Shown here piece after piece: positions 1 through 7,934 of a stretch of DNA of 25,894 nucleotides. The stretch comes from JANNAT01 sp031422555 (GTDB lineage: Bacteria > Pseudomonadota > Alphaproteobacteria > Rhodobacterales > Rhodobacteraceae), in assembly GCA_031422555.1 (NCBI GenBank), contig JANPLZ010000079.1, forward strand, positions 1 to 25,894, in the 5' to 3' direction. Both the position numbers and the translations under genes were made by a program. Positions within the stretch are counted from its first letter, which is position 1; the number at the start of each line of letters is the position of its first letter. The notes under the pieces are model-generated. The model saw only the letters and a list, made by a program, of their open reading frames with translations. It had not been told where the DNA came from and made no database searches.

Positions 1-650
1 GTTTCAAAAGCCGCAAGGGCGGTGCGCGCCGAAAACAGAAAAATCCCGGCATTCCACAGGAAATTTCCTGCGGCCAGCATTTGTTCGGCCCGCGCGGCAT
101 CAGGTTTTTCGACAAAACGGTGCAGGGCAATGGGTGCGACCGCCCCCGCCGCGGGCTTGGCTGTCAGTTCCAACCAGCCATAGCCGGTTTCTGCACGGTC
201 GGGCGTGATGCCAAAGGTGATGATCCGTCCGCTGCGCGCGGCGGGCAAGGCGGCGGCGACCGCCGCGTGAAACGCCGCAACATCGGGCACCACATGATCA
301 GAGGGGGCCACCAGAACCAAGCCATCGGGATCGGTGGCAAACACCTGCAGCACTGCGGCCAAAATCGCCGGGCCGGTGTTGCGACCCTGCGGTTCAATCA
401 AAATGGCTCCTGGGTCGATGCGGGCGGCGGCCAGTTGTTCCACAACGATAAACCGAAAATCGGTGTTTGTCAGGATCACCGGGCGGTTGTAATCGCGCCC
501 CGCCAATCGGGTGGCTGCCTGTTGAAACAGCGATATCTCGCCGGTCAGTTTGGCGAATTGTTTGGGATAGCTTTTGCGCGACAAAGGCCACAGCCTTGTG
601 CCGGATCCGCCGCATAACAACACAGGAGTGATCTTGGTCATATCGGCCAT
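1..650 (-). CDS. manC: Mannose-1-phosphate guanylyltransferase (GDP-mannose pyrophosphorylase), 3' end outside window
   Basis: Makes GDP-mannose from mannose-1-phosphate and GTP in the cytoplasm, feeding exopolysaccharide or lipopolysaccharide synthesis. The 216 visible residues are the N-terminal nucleotidyltransferase domain. Seen directly: the nucleotide-binding signature GGSGTRLWPLSR (residues about 14-25) followed by SYPKQF, EPQGRNTGPA (about 86-95), APSDHM (about 115-120), FVEKPD (about 179-184) and NFLWNAGIF (about 196-204). All are hallmarks of the ManC/CpsB family, which is about 470 residues long and usually ends in a cupin isomerase domain not visible here. Two in-frame ATGs compete, at 650 and 641; neither has a clear Shine-Dalgarno sequence, and I use the outer one. 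It lies downstream of the large RTX gene on the same strand, about 100 bases away. A neighbouring galE and glycosyltransferase support a polysaccharide role. Confidence 0.93.
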   Translation of the reverse strand, partial: MADMTKITPVLLCGGSGTRLWPLSRKSYPKQFAKLTGEISLFQQAATRLAGRDYNRPVILTNTDFRFIVVEQLAAARIDPGAILIEPQGRNTGPAILAAVLQVFATDPDGLVLVAPSDHVVPDVAAFHAAVAAALPAARSGRIITFGITPDRAETGYGWLELTAKPAAGAVAPIALHRFVEKPDAARAEQMLAAGNFLWNAGIFLFSARTALAAFE

Positions 651-678
651 ATCTATAATTGTTACAGAACTTTCAGAT

Positions 679-730
679 GGTTGCAGGAATTCTCCTGATA
701 CCGGCCCCTTTATAGGGCGACGCTGCAACC
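679..730. repeat. Perfect 8-bp inverted repeat between the RTX gene and manC
   Basis: GGTTGCAG (679-686) and its exact reverse complement CTGCAACC (723-730) flank 36 bases. A smaller repeat, CAGGA/TCCTG, is nested just inside the left arm. On the minus strand this lies between the RTX stop and the manC start, so it could fold in the mRNA as a leader or weak terminator. There is no U-tract, so it is not a classical terminator. Confidence 0.5.
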
Positions 731-748
731 TTGCCTAGTCCTTGTGGA

Positions 749-3700
749 TCAAAGCAGGTCATAAGACGTGGTGCCAAGCCGCAAGATCAGGTCGGCCATG
801 CCTGCGCCATCTGTGATGGCCCAGATTTGCTGCCCCGACGGCAGGTAGGTGACGAAGGCTTCGGCTGTGGCCCCACCGACACCTTCGGCCCCACCGACAC
901 CTTCGGCCACGCCAAAGCTGACGGCGAACTGCGCGCGCGTCGCCCCAAGGGGCATAAATTGCAGCACATCGCCTTGGCCTGCGCTGAAATCTGTGACCCA
1001 GTCCATCCCAAGGGTGCCACTGCCATCGTGGCGAAACTGATCCGCCCCTGCGCCGCCGGTCAGCACATCATCGCCCGCGCCACCGTCAAGCGTATCGTTG
1101 CCGTCGCCGCCCGACAGCCCATCCGTGCCTGCCTCACCGAACAAGCGGTCTGCGCCGCTGTTGCCCGCCAGCCAATCGGCGTCATCCCCACCGTAAACCA
1201 CATCGTTGCCACTGCCGCCCGACAGCGTATCCATCCCGGCGCGGCCCGACAAAGTGTCATTGCCCGCGCCGCCGTCAAAATGATTGGCATCATTGTTGCC
1301 CGACAACCCGTCGCCAAAACCACTGCCGCGCAGCCCTTCGGTGCGCACATACACATCGCCCGCAGCCGACGGGCTGTTGCGCGCCGGGGTTTCCAGATCA
1401 ATGGTTTGCGCCAGCGTGGCCCGGCCATAGCTGACCCAATCAAAGCCATCGCCGCCGTCCAGCAGATCGGCCCCGCTGCCACCTTCCAACGTGTCATCGC
1501 CCAAGCCGCCAATCAGCGTATCCGCCCCCGCCCCCCCGGTCAGCACATCATTGCCCGCGCCACCATCCAGCGCGTTGGCAAGGCCGTCGCCGGTCAGATC
1601 ATCGGCAAACGCACTGCCGGTGATCGCCTCGATGGATAAAAACACATCGCCCACCGCATCGCCGGTTTTCGTGCCCCCCGTCGCCAGTTGCACGTGCACC
1701 GATCTGGTGGCGCTGGCAAAGCTTGCGGTGTCAAAACCGTCGCCGCCCGACAAGTTGTCAGCCCCCGCGCCGCCGGTCAAAGTATCGCGGCCTGCGCCGC
1801 CGCGCAGCGTGTCATTTCCCGCGCGCCCGTCCAGACTGTCTGCGCCCGCACCGCCATCCAGCGTATTTGCCAGCGCGTTTCCTGCCATGATGTCGGCAAA
1901 ACCTGATCCGGCGATGGCCTCGATCTCGGCCAGCACATCGCCTTCGGCTTCGCCCAGATTGGCGGCGGGCGTGGCCAGATCGACCAACACCGCGCCCAGT
2001 GCCGCGGAATAGCTGACCCAGTCAACGCCCAGACCGCCCGAGAAATTGTCAGCGCCAACACCGCCGTCCAGCGTGTCGTTGCCCGCCCCGCCAAACAGCG
2101 CATCCGCATCCGCGCCACCAAACAGCCGGTCGGCATCGTTGCCACCCGACAGGCTGTCACCGCCCGCCCCGCCATAAAGCGTATCCGACCCCAGCCCACC
2201 GAACAGCGTGTCAGCGCCGCCGCGCCCGGCCAGAAAATCTGCGCCAGACCCGCCCTCCAGCCGGTTTGCGGTTTCATCTCCTGCCAGATTGTCGGCATAG
2301 GCGCTGCCTTGCACGGCCTCAACGCTGATCAGGATGTCGCCAAGCGCAGATCCGGAGTTCAGGCTGGGTGCCAGCATATCCAGCCGCACCGCAACGGTTG
2401 CAGCCGTGTACACCGCCCAGTCATAGCCATCGCCACCGTCCAGCCGGTCGGCCCCGGTGCCGCCTTCCAGCGTATCGTCGCCCGCCCCGCCGATCAGCGT
2501 ATCGGCCCCGGCGCGCCCCGTCAGTTGGTCTTGACCCGCGCCACCGTCCAGCAGGTTTGGCACCGCATCGCCGCGCAGATTGTCGCCGCCCGCGCCCCCT
2601 GTCGCACCTTCAATCGACAAGAACCGGTCACCCAAGGCCGCGCCCTTGTTCTGGCTGGCCGTGGTCAGATCAAGGGTGATCGCGGCGGTCTCGGTGCCAT
2701 AGCCCGCCACATCCAACCCATCGCCGCCGACCAGACTGTCGGCCCCCGCACCGCCGGTCAGCGTATCATTGCCGGTGCCGCCGGTCAGGGTATCGGCCCC
2801 GTCGCCGCCATAAATCAGATCGGCCCCGGCATCGCCAAACACCTTGTCCGCGCCGGTTTGGCCCCAGATCACATCGTTGCCCGCCCGGCCTGCCAGCAGA
2901 TCACCGCCCGCCCCCCCGATCAGCATGTTGTCGCCGCCATCGCCGCGCAAATCATCGTTAAAGGCGGTGCCGATCAGCCCTTCGATGCCGCTGTAGTCGT
3001 CGCCCACGGCGTCGCCCTTGTTCAGGCCAGCCGTGACAAGATCGGCCAGGACCATGGCCAACCCACTGGCATAGCTGGCATAATCCGCACCATCGCCGCC
3101 GATCAACGTATCGGCCCCGCTGCCCCCGTCCAGCGTATCGCCGCCTGCGTCACCCGCCAACAGATCAGCCCCCGCGCGGCCCTGCAGCATGTCTGCGCCA
3201 CCGCCCCCCGCCAGCCGGTTGGCCGCGCCGTCGCCCGCAAGCGTGTCGTCAAAGCCGGATCCGGCAAAGGCTTCGATGCCGGTAAACACATCGCCCGCCG
3301 CATCGCCGCCGTTCAGGCCCGGCGTGGCCAGATCAAGCGTGATGGCCGATGCGGCATCGCTGTAGGCGGCGGTATCGCTGCCGTCACCGCCGTCCAGCCG
3401 GTCGGCCCCTGCGCCACCGATCAGCGTATCATCACCGGTGCCACCGGCCAAAATATCCATCGCCGCGCGCCCCAGCAAAACATCGCCGCCCGCACCGCCT
3501 GACAGCAGATTTGCCCCGCCATCGCCGCCCAGGATATCGGCATGGGCCGAGCCTGACAGCGCCTCGATGCTGTCAAAGGCGTCACCTGCCGCGTCATTGG
3601 TATTTGCGCTGGACGCGGCAAGATCGGCGGCAACGCCTGCGCCCGCATCTGCATAGCTGACAGTGTCCGTGCCCGCGCCGCCGCGCAGGGTGTCTGCGCC

Positions 3701-4951
3701 GCCGCGCCCCGCCAGAATATCCGCGCCATCGCCGCCATCAAGCCAATTTGCGCGTCCGTCCCCTGCAAGGCTGTCGGCGTGCGCTGACCCTTGCACGGCC
3801 TCGATATCGGTCAGACTGTCGCCTGCGCCGTCCCCCAGATTGCCCGCCGGATTTGCCAGATCTACGGTTACTGCCGCCCCTGCCGTGGCATAGCTGGCCC
3901 AATCCCACCCTGCGCCGCCAAACAGTGCATCCGCGCCGCCCATGCCCGACAAAGTGTCAGATCCTGCCCCGCCTGACAGCGTATTGGCCGCGCCATCGCC
4001 GCCCAAAAGATCGTCAAACGCCGAACCGATCAGTGCTTCGATGCTGATAAACCCATCCCCTGCCGCATCCCCCGCACTGCCCGACTGCTGGGCCAGATCA
4101 GCCGCCACCGCGCTGGGCGAAGCGGTGTAATCGGCAGTGTCTGCGCCCGTGCCGCCATCCAGCAGATCGGCGCCGCCGCTGCCCAACAGCACATCATTGC
4201 CCGCAAGGCCCGCTTGGGTATCCGCGCCAGCGCTGCCTGCCAGCGTATCCGCGCCGTCACCCACGGGATCGGGCACCGCGCCGCCAAAGCCGAAAACCCA
4301 AAGCCCCGCCACGCCGGTGTTGCCGATGGTTTGCGGCAAGGCCAGCAGCGCCGTTTCATTGCCTGACGCCGCCAATGTCACGGGCGCGGCTGCGGTGCCC
4401 AGATCATAGCCTGCAAACGCCGCCGCACCGCCCAGACCGCCCCAACCGCCTTCAAGATCGCCCGACACCCAGTTGATCGCGCCATAGCGCAGCACCACGT
4501 CAAAATTGCCGCCGCCCTGATCGTAAAGCTGCAATTGGAAAGTGTTGGTCAGGGCGGCGTTGCGGCGGTAAAACCCAACCTCTTGCCAGGTGATCGTCAC
4601 CACGTCGCTGATGGGGTCGACATCCACCCAGACCGGCCCGCTTTCCGCGCCCTCGCCGTCAAGCCTGGTGTCAATATCGGCAAGAAACGGAGCGACAAAG
4701 GGCGCGGTCAAAGTGCCGGGATTTTTGGGCAAGCCAGTGATGGCGGTGCCAAAGGACACGATCCCGTCGATGCCGACAAACAGGTTTGACGCGGCATAAG
4801 ACGTGCCGCCGATCATGAACCCGGATTGAAACACCGCACTTGCATCAACGGCAAAGCTGCCCTCATCGGCGCGTCCCAAGGCCGTCTCGCCGTAGCCCGC
4901 TGCACCGCCAAGGCCAGTCACCGGCGTGCCGTTGCCCGAAATCAACCCCAT
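749..4951 (-). CDS. Giant RTX calcium-binding protein with N-terminal nidogen-like (NIDO) domain
   Basis: Predicted type I secreted or surface protein of 1400 residues. Residues about 35-225 resemble a NIDO domain (features such as NLFVGIDGIVSFG, PFVAPFLADIDT, VVTITWQEVGFY and FQLQLY), known from extracellular adhesive proteins. Residues about 231-1305 are RTX nonapeptides (GGxGxDxLx) arranged in ten composite modules of roughly 80-135 residues. Each module starts with a DWxSY-like strand, then VDLAxPxxNxGDAxGD, SIEAxxGSAFADxLxGD, and several nonapeptides. The last 95 residues are a non-repeat, hydrophobic-ending tail, as expected for a C-terminal type I secretion signal; no N-terminal signal peptide is seen. 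The frame is open to TTG 4972, but ATG 4951 has a purine-rich GGGGGA upstream and is preferred. No protease or lipase domain is visible, so an adhesive or matrix role is inferred. No T1SS exporter lies nearby. Confidence 0.9.
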   Translation of the reverse strand: MGLISGNGTPVTGLGGAAGYGETALGRADEGSFAVDASAVFQSGFMIGGTSYAASNLFVGIDGIVSFGTAITGLPKNPGTLTAPFVAPFLADIDTRLDGEGAESGPVWVDVDPISDVVTITWQEVGFYRRNAALTNTFQLQLYDQGGGNFDVVLRYGAINWVSGDLEGGWGGLGGAAAFAGYDLGTAAAPVTLAASGNETALLALPQTIGNTGVAGLWVFGFGGAVPDPVGDGADTLAGSAGADTQAGLAGNDVLLGSGGADLLDGGTGADTADYTASPSAVAADLAQQSGSAGDAAGDGFISIEALIGSAFDDLLGGDGAANTLSGGAGSDTLSGMGGADALFGGAGWDWASYATAGAAVTVDLANPAGNLGDGAGDSLTDIEAVQGSAHADSLAGDGRANWLDGGDGADILAGRGGADTLRGGAGTDTVSYADAGAGVAADLAASSANTNDAAGDAFDSIEALSGSAHADILGGDGGANLLSGGAGGDVLLGRAAMDILAGGTGDDTLIGGAGADRLDGGDGSDTAAYSDAASAITLDLATPGLNGGDAAGDVFTGIEAFAGSGFDDTLAGDGAANRLAGGGGADMLQGRAGADLLAGDAGGDTLDGGSGADTLIGGDGADYASYASGLAMVLADLVTAGLNKGDAVGDDYSGIEGLIGTAFNDDLRGDGGDNMLIGGAGGDLLAGRAGNDVIWGQTGADKVFGDAGADLIYGGDGADTLTGGTGNDTLTGGAGADSLVGGDGLDVAGYGTETAAITLDLTTASQNKGAALGDRFLSIEGATGGAGGDNLRGDAVPNLLDGGAGQDQLTGRAGADTLIGGAGDDTLEGGTGADRLDGGDGYDWAVYTAATVAVRLDMLAPSLNSGSALGDILISVEAVQGSAYADNLAGDETANRLEGGSGADFLAGRGGADTLFGGLGSDTLYGGAGGDSLSGGNDADRLFGGADADALFGGAGNDTLDGGVGADNFSGGLGVDWVSYSAALGAVLVDLATPAANLGEAEGDVLAEIEAIAGSGFADIMAGNALANTLDGGAGADSLDGRAGNDTLRGGAGRDTLTGGAGADNLSGGDGFDTASFASATRSVHVQLATGGTKTGDAVGDVFLSIEAITGSAFADDLTGDGLANALDGGAGNDVLTGGAGADTLIGGLGDDTLEGGSGADLLDGGDGFDWVSYGRATLAQTIDLETPARNSPSAAGDVYVRTEGLRGSGFGDGLSGNNDANHFDGGAGNDTLSGRAGMDTLSGGSGNDVVYGGDDADWLAGNSGADRLFGEAGTDGLSGGDGNDTLDGGAGDDVLTGGAGADQFRHDGSGTLGMDWVTDFSAGQGDVLQFMPLGATRAQFAVSFGVAEGVGGAEGVGGATAEAFVTYLPSGQQIWAITDGAGMADLILRLGTTSYDLL
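873..908 (-). repeat. Exact 18-bp tandem duplication inside the RTX C-terminal tail
   Basis: CCACCGACACCTTCGGCC occurs twice back to back (873-890 and 891-908). It is in frame and gives a duplicated AEGVGG-type hexapeptide in the secretion-tail domain. The copies are identical at every base, which points to a recent slippage event. Confidence 0.85.
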
Positions 4952-5008
4952 CACATCCCCCGCTTTTCCCAAGGATCAGGATCGCGGCAAGGATGTGAAC
5001 AAAGCCTT

Positions 5009-5056
5009 AAGCGCAAAACTTGTGCTTTTCGGATTTGTCGCAAACTGTCGGCAAAC
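5009..5056. promoter_or_regulatory. Inverted and direct repeats in the divergent RTX promoter region
   Basis: The 190-base gap between the two divergent RTX starts contains an 8-bp imperfect palindrome, AAGCGCAA-AAC-TTGTGCTT (5009-5027, 7 of 8 pairs), and a tandem direct repeat TGTCGCAAAC / TGTCGGCAAAC (5036-5056). These could be operator sites for a shared regulator. I do not see a convincing -35/-10 pair. Regulatory function is inference. Confidence 0.35.
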
Positions 5057-5141
5057 ACCGCATTTGCGCCTGACTTTTTGCGCAGCCGTGACCCATGCCC
5101 GCAGCAGTCTGGCGCAGTGTGGGTTTTGGGTTTGGGTTGGT

Positions 5142-6620
5142 ATGCAGCTTCGGGCGGTGACAACATATCTGGCGCAATCGCTGGGGTTTTCGGCCATATC
5201 AGACGGTCTGGCGGTGGTGGAAACCGCAGGCTATGCCCAACTGTTGCTGGTGGCGCGCGGTGATAATCAACTGGGCGCGCTTGATCTTGGTGCGCAGACG
5301 CCGCTGGCGCTGCCGGTCGGCACCCCGACGATTGGGGCGGTGTTCGGACCGGCACTGGCGGTGCAGAACCCAAATGCCGCTCCGCGCGTCTATGCGTTTT
5401 CCGACTATGCAGGCCCGCTGCGGCACAGCCCGCTGACCGTCACAGGTCAACCTGGTAGCAGCACGCCTGCCGCCCCTAACACCGGGGGGTTGACGGGGGT
5501 TGTGGCGATGGAGGTGTTGGATTTTGCCAGCGGCGACATCGCCGTCATCGCGCGGCGCGGTGTTGATGGCGTTACGCTTTATGCCTTGGGTGATACCGGG
5601 ACGATGACGCAAATCGGTCAGCTAACAGACGGCCCCAAGGCTTATCTCGCGGGAATCAGCGATATGGCGTCGGTGCAGGTTGGCGCAGACCGGATGTTGC
5701 TGGTGGCCTCGGCGCGGGAAAATGGCATCAGCAGTTACCGCATTTCTGCCAGCGGGGCGGTCGAATGGATCGACAGTCTGGGCGCGCAAAACGGCTTGGC
5801 GGTGAATGGCCCGGCGCAGATGCAGACCGTGGCGATGGCGGGACAAAACTATGCCGTGTTGGCGTCGACACTGTCGTCATCGTTGACGGTGGTGCGGATC
5901 AATCCACTGGGGGTGATGTTTGCCACCGATCATCTGATGGATGACCGCACCACCCGCTTTGCCGACATCACGGCGCTGGAGATGTTTGTCGCGCGCGGCA
6001 GGGTGTTCGTGGTGGCAGGTGGCACCGATGCGGGCCTGAGCGTGTTGGAATTCTTGCCCGGCGGGCAGTTGATGCCCTTTGCCAGTTTCGCGTTGGAAAC
6101 CGGGGCGGGGTTGGCGGCGGTGACCGGCATCGAAAGCCGGGTGATGGCGGATAAGGTGGTGTTGTTTATCGTAGATGCGCGCGGCGACAGGCTGCAGCAG
6201 TTTGAACTTTCCTTGAACAATCTTGGCACAAGGTTTGAGGCGACAGGCGGCACGACAATTGGCACCGCGCTGGATGACCGTATTCTTGGCGGCGCGTCGG
6301 CGGATACACTGCAAGGCGGGGCCGGGGCCGATTGGCTGCATGATGGCGCAGGGCAGGATGTGCTGACTGGCGGGGCAGGGGCCGATGTGTTCGTCTTTGC
6401 CCGCGATGGTGCGCTAGACCGGATCACCGATTTTGAAGACGGCGTTGACCGGATTGATCTGTCCGATTGGGGCCGCATTTACAGCCGCGATGCGTTGACA
6501 GTCATCGCAACCCCCACCGGGGCCGAGATTGCCTATGGCGTCGAACGCCTGATCCTGACCTCGGCCAACGGGGCGTCACTGGCCACCCAAACCTTTACCG
6601 ACGCGGATTTCGTGTTCTGA
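5142..6620 (+). CDS. RTX calcium-binding protein with beta-propeller-like body
   Basis: A 492-residue predicted secreted protein. Residues 1 to about 370 contain about seven repeats of a blade-like pattern (a hydrophobic strand such as LLLVAR, IAVIAR, MLLVAS, YAVLAS, VFVVAG or VLFIVD, then GxxxYRI or VLEF and a turn), consistent with a seven-bladed propeller of the lactonase/WD type. Residues about 377-425 are RTX nonapeptides (ILGGASADTLQGGAGADWL and following), and the tail FVFARDG...ITDFEDGVDRIDLSDW is the usual C-terminal cap and secretion region of RTX proteins. The open frame extends upstream to 4926, but that would overlap the divergent RTX gene and has unlike composition; ATG 5142 is chosen although its ribosome site is weak. 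Enzymatic activity cannot be judged. Divergent to the nidogen-RTX gene, suggesting co-regulation. Confidence 0.85.
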   Translation: MQLRAVTTYLAQSLGFSAISDGLAVVETAGYAQLLLVARGDNQLGALDLGAQTPLALPVGTPTIGAVFGPALAVQNPNAAPRVYAFSDYAGPLRHSPLTVTGQPGSSTPAAPNTGGLTGVVAMEVLDFASGDIAVIARRGVDGVTLYALGDTGTMTQIGQLTDGPKAYLAGISDMASVQVGADRMLLVASARENGISSYRISASGAVEWIDSLGAQNGLAVNGPAQMQTVAMAGQNYAVLASTLSSSLTVVRINPLGVMFATDHLMDDRTTRFADITALEMFVARGRVFVVAGGTDAGLSVLEFLPGGQLMPFASFALETGAGLAAVTGIESRVMADKVVLFIVDARGDRLQQFELSLNNLGTRFEATGGTTIGTALDDRILGGASADTLQGGAGADWLHDGAGQDVLTGGAGADVFVFARDGALDRITDFEDGVDRIDLSDWGRIYSRDALTVIATPTGAEIAYGVERLILTSANGASLATQTFTDADFVF

Positions 6621-6749
6621 CTGCGGCGCCTGCACATTGGCTGGCCATGGGGCGGATGCGCTTTGCACTGGACGGGGCAGGATAAAACAGGTCAAACCGG
6701 GGCCGCAGAGGCCCGCAAGCGGCCCGCGACAACGGGGCAGGGTATTGCG

Positions 6750-7736
6750 ATGAAACAGCATGTTTTGGTGACGGGCGGTGCCGGATATATCGGCGCGCAT
6801 GCCTGCAAAGCATTGGCTGAGGCGGGGTTTGTGCCGGTGGCTTTTGACAATCTGTCAACAGGCTGGCGCGATGCGGTAAAATTCGGCCCCTTTGTGCAAG
6901 CTGATCTGCAAGACCGCACCAGCCTTGATCAGGCGTTTTCGCAGTATCGCCCGGTTGCCGTGATGCATTTTGCGGCACTGTCGATTGTGCCCGATGCGAT
7001 GGGTGATCCCGGGCGCTATTGGCGGGTCAATGTGCTGGGCGCGCTGAACGTGATCGAGGCGGCGCTGGCGGCGGGCTGTCTGAACTTTGTGTTCTCGTCA
7101 ACTTGCGCCACATATGGCGATCAGGACGGTGTCATGCTGACCGAAGACACCCCGCAACGCCCGACCAACGCCTATGGCGCGTCCAAACTGGCGATTGAGG
7201 CGATGTTGCAGAATTTCTCGGTCTCTGCCGGGCTGCAACACGTGATCTTTCGCTATTTCAACGTGGCCGGGGCCGACCCCGCCGCCGAAATCGGCGAGCA
7301 GCACCGCCCCGAGACGCATCTTATTCCCTTGATGCTGGATGCCATCGACGGGCGCAGACCGGCCTTGACGGTCTATGGCACGGATTATCCCACCCCGGAC
7401 GGCACTTGCGTGCGCGACTATGTGCATGTCAGCGATCTGGTGGCGGCGCATGTGCTGGGGTTGCGCTGGTTGTTGGATGGTCGCGGCAATCGGGTGTTCA
7501 ATCTGGGGTCGGGCCGGGGCTATTCTGTGCGCGAGGTTATCGAGGCGTCGCGCGCCGTTACCAACCGGGCAGTGCCTGTGATCATCGGCGCGCGCCGGGG
7601 CGGTGATGCGGCATCGCTGGTGTCCGGATCGGACCGGGCGATCCGCGATCTGGGCTGGCAGCCCACTCGGTCTGGCTTGCCGCAGATGATCCGCGATGCG
7701 CTGGCTTGGGCGCAAAAGCCGGGATTTTTGGGCTAG
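6750..7736 (+). CDS. galE: UDP-glucose 4-epimerase
   Basis: Interconverts UDP-glucose and UDP-galactose using tightly bound NAD, supplying galactosyl units for surface glycans. The 328-residue protein has the NAD-binding loop GGAGYIG (residues 9-15), the catalytic SST (116-118) and YGASK with Tyr142 and Lys146, the FRYFNVAGA substrate-side motif, and DGTCVRDYVHVSDL near residues 210-225. Length matches the family. ATG 6750 is chosen over an upstream in-frame ATG at 6663 because the Rossmann strand starts right after it and GGGCAGGG precedes it. It sits between the RTX gene and a glycosyltransferase on the same strand. The large number of epimerase paralogues means the exact sugar (glucose, N-acetylglucosamine or uronic acid) is less certain than the fold. 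Confidence 0.93.
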   Translation: MKQHVLVTGGAGYIGAHACKALAEAGFVPVAFDNLSTGWRDAVKFGPFVQADLQDRTSLDQAFSQYRPVAVMHFAALSIVPDAMGDPGRYWRVNVLGALNVIEAALAAGCLNFVFSSTCATYGDQDGVMLTEDTPQRPTNAYGASKLAIEAMLQNFSVSAGLQHVIFRYFNVAGADPAAEIGEQHRPETHLIPLMLDAIDGRRPALTVYGTDYPTPDGTCVRDYVHVSDLVAAHVLGLRWLLDGRGNRVFNLGSGRGYSVREVIEASRAVTNRAVPVIIGARRGGDAASLVSGSDRAIRDLGWQPTRSGLPQMIRDALAWAQKPGFLG

Positions 7737-7876
7737 GGGCGGTTCAGGTTTTATCGGACCGGAAATCGCTGCCTTTCGTTTCACCCGACCGCATTTTCCG
7801 ATATTCCTGTTTCGGTTATCACCATACTCGCTTTTAGGCACGGTGATGATCACGGCGAAAGTCCGGCAAGCGGCGC

Positions 7877-7905
7877 TTGACAGTGCTGCGGCCTGCGCGG
7901 TTCAT
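7877..7905 (+). promoter_or_regulatory. Weak sigma70-like promoter candidate upstream of the glycosyltransferase
   Basis: A perfect TTGACA (7877-7882) is followed after 17 bases by GTTCAT (7900-7905), a poor -10 match. It lies in the 198-base gap after galE, which otherwise holds only a 6-bp inverted repeat, ATCACC/GGTGAT, around 7820-7850. Confidence 0.3.
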
Positions 7906-7934
7906 AGGGCCGGAATTTGTGGTGAAAGACCCCG

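Noticed and set aside
731..1639. Open frame of 302 codons antisense to the RTX tail
   Set aside because: Composition is a direct shadow of the RTX repeats, with repeated IARA/IGKAV patterns and no homology I recognise.
2309..3502. Long open frame (397 codons) on the plus strand opposite the RTX gene
   Set aside because: It and several others mirror the RTX repeats; their repetitive Ala/Arg/Gln-rich sequence follows from antisense reading of GC-rich GGxGxD codons, and no ribosome site or family pattern is seen.
849..4409. CRISPR-like or tandem DNA repeat array
   Set aside because: The repeated pattern is the codon pattern of RTX nonapeptides, with varied spacing and no constant repeat/spacer units.
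4926..5141. N-terminal extension of the propeller-RTX protein
   Set aside because: It would overlap the divergent RTX start and has a Cys/Arg/His-rich composition unlike the rest; ATG 5142 starts the conserved part.
6663..6749. 29-residue N-terminal extension of GalE
   Set aside because: The NAD-binding strand begins directly after ATG 6750, and a ribosome site precedes that codon.
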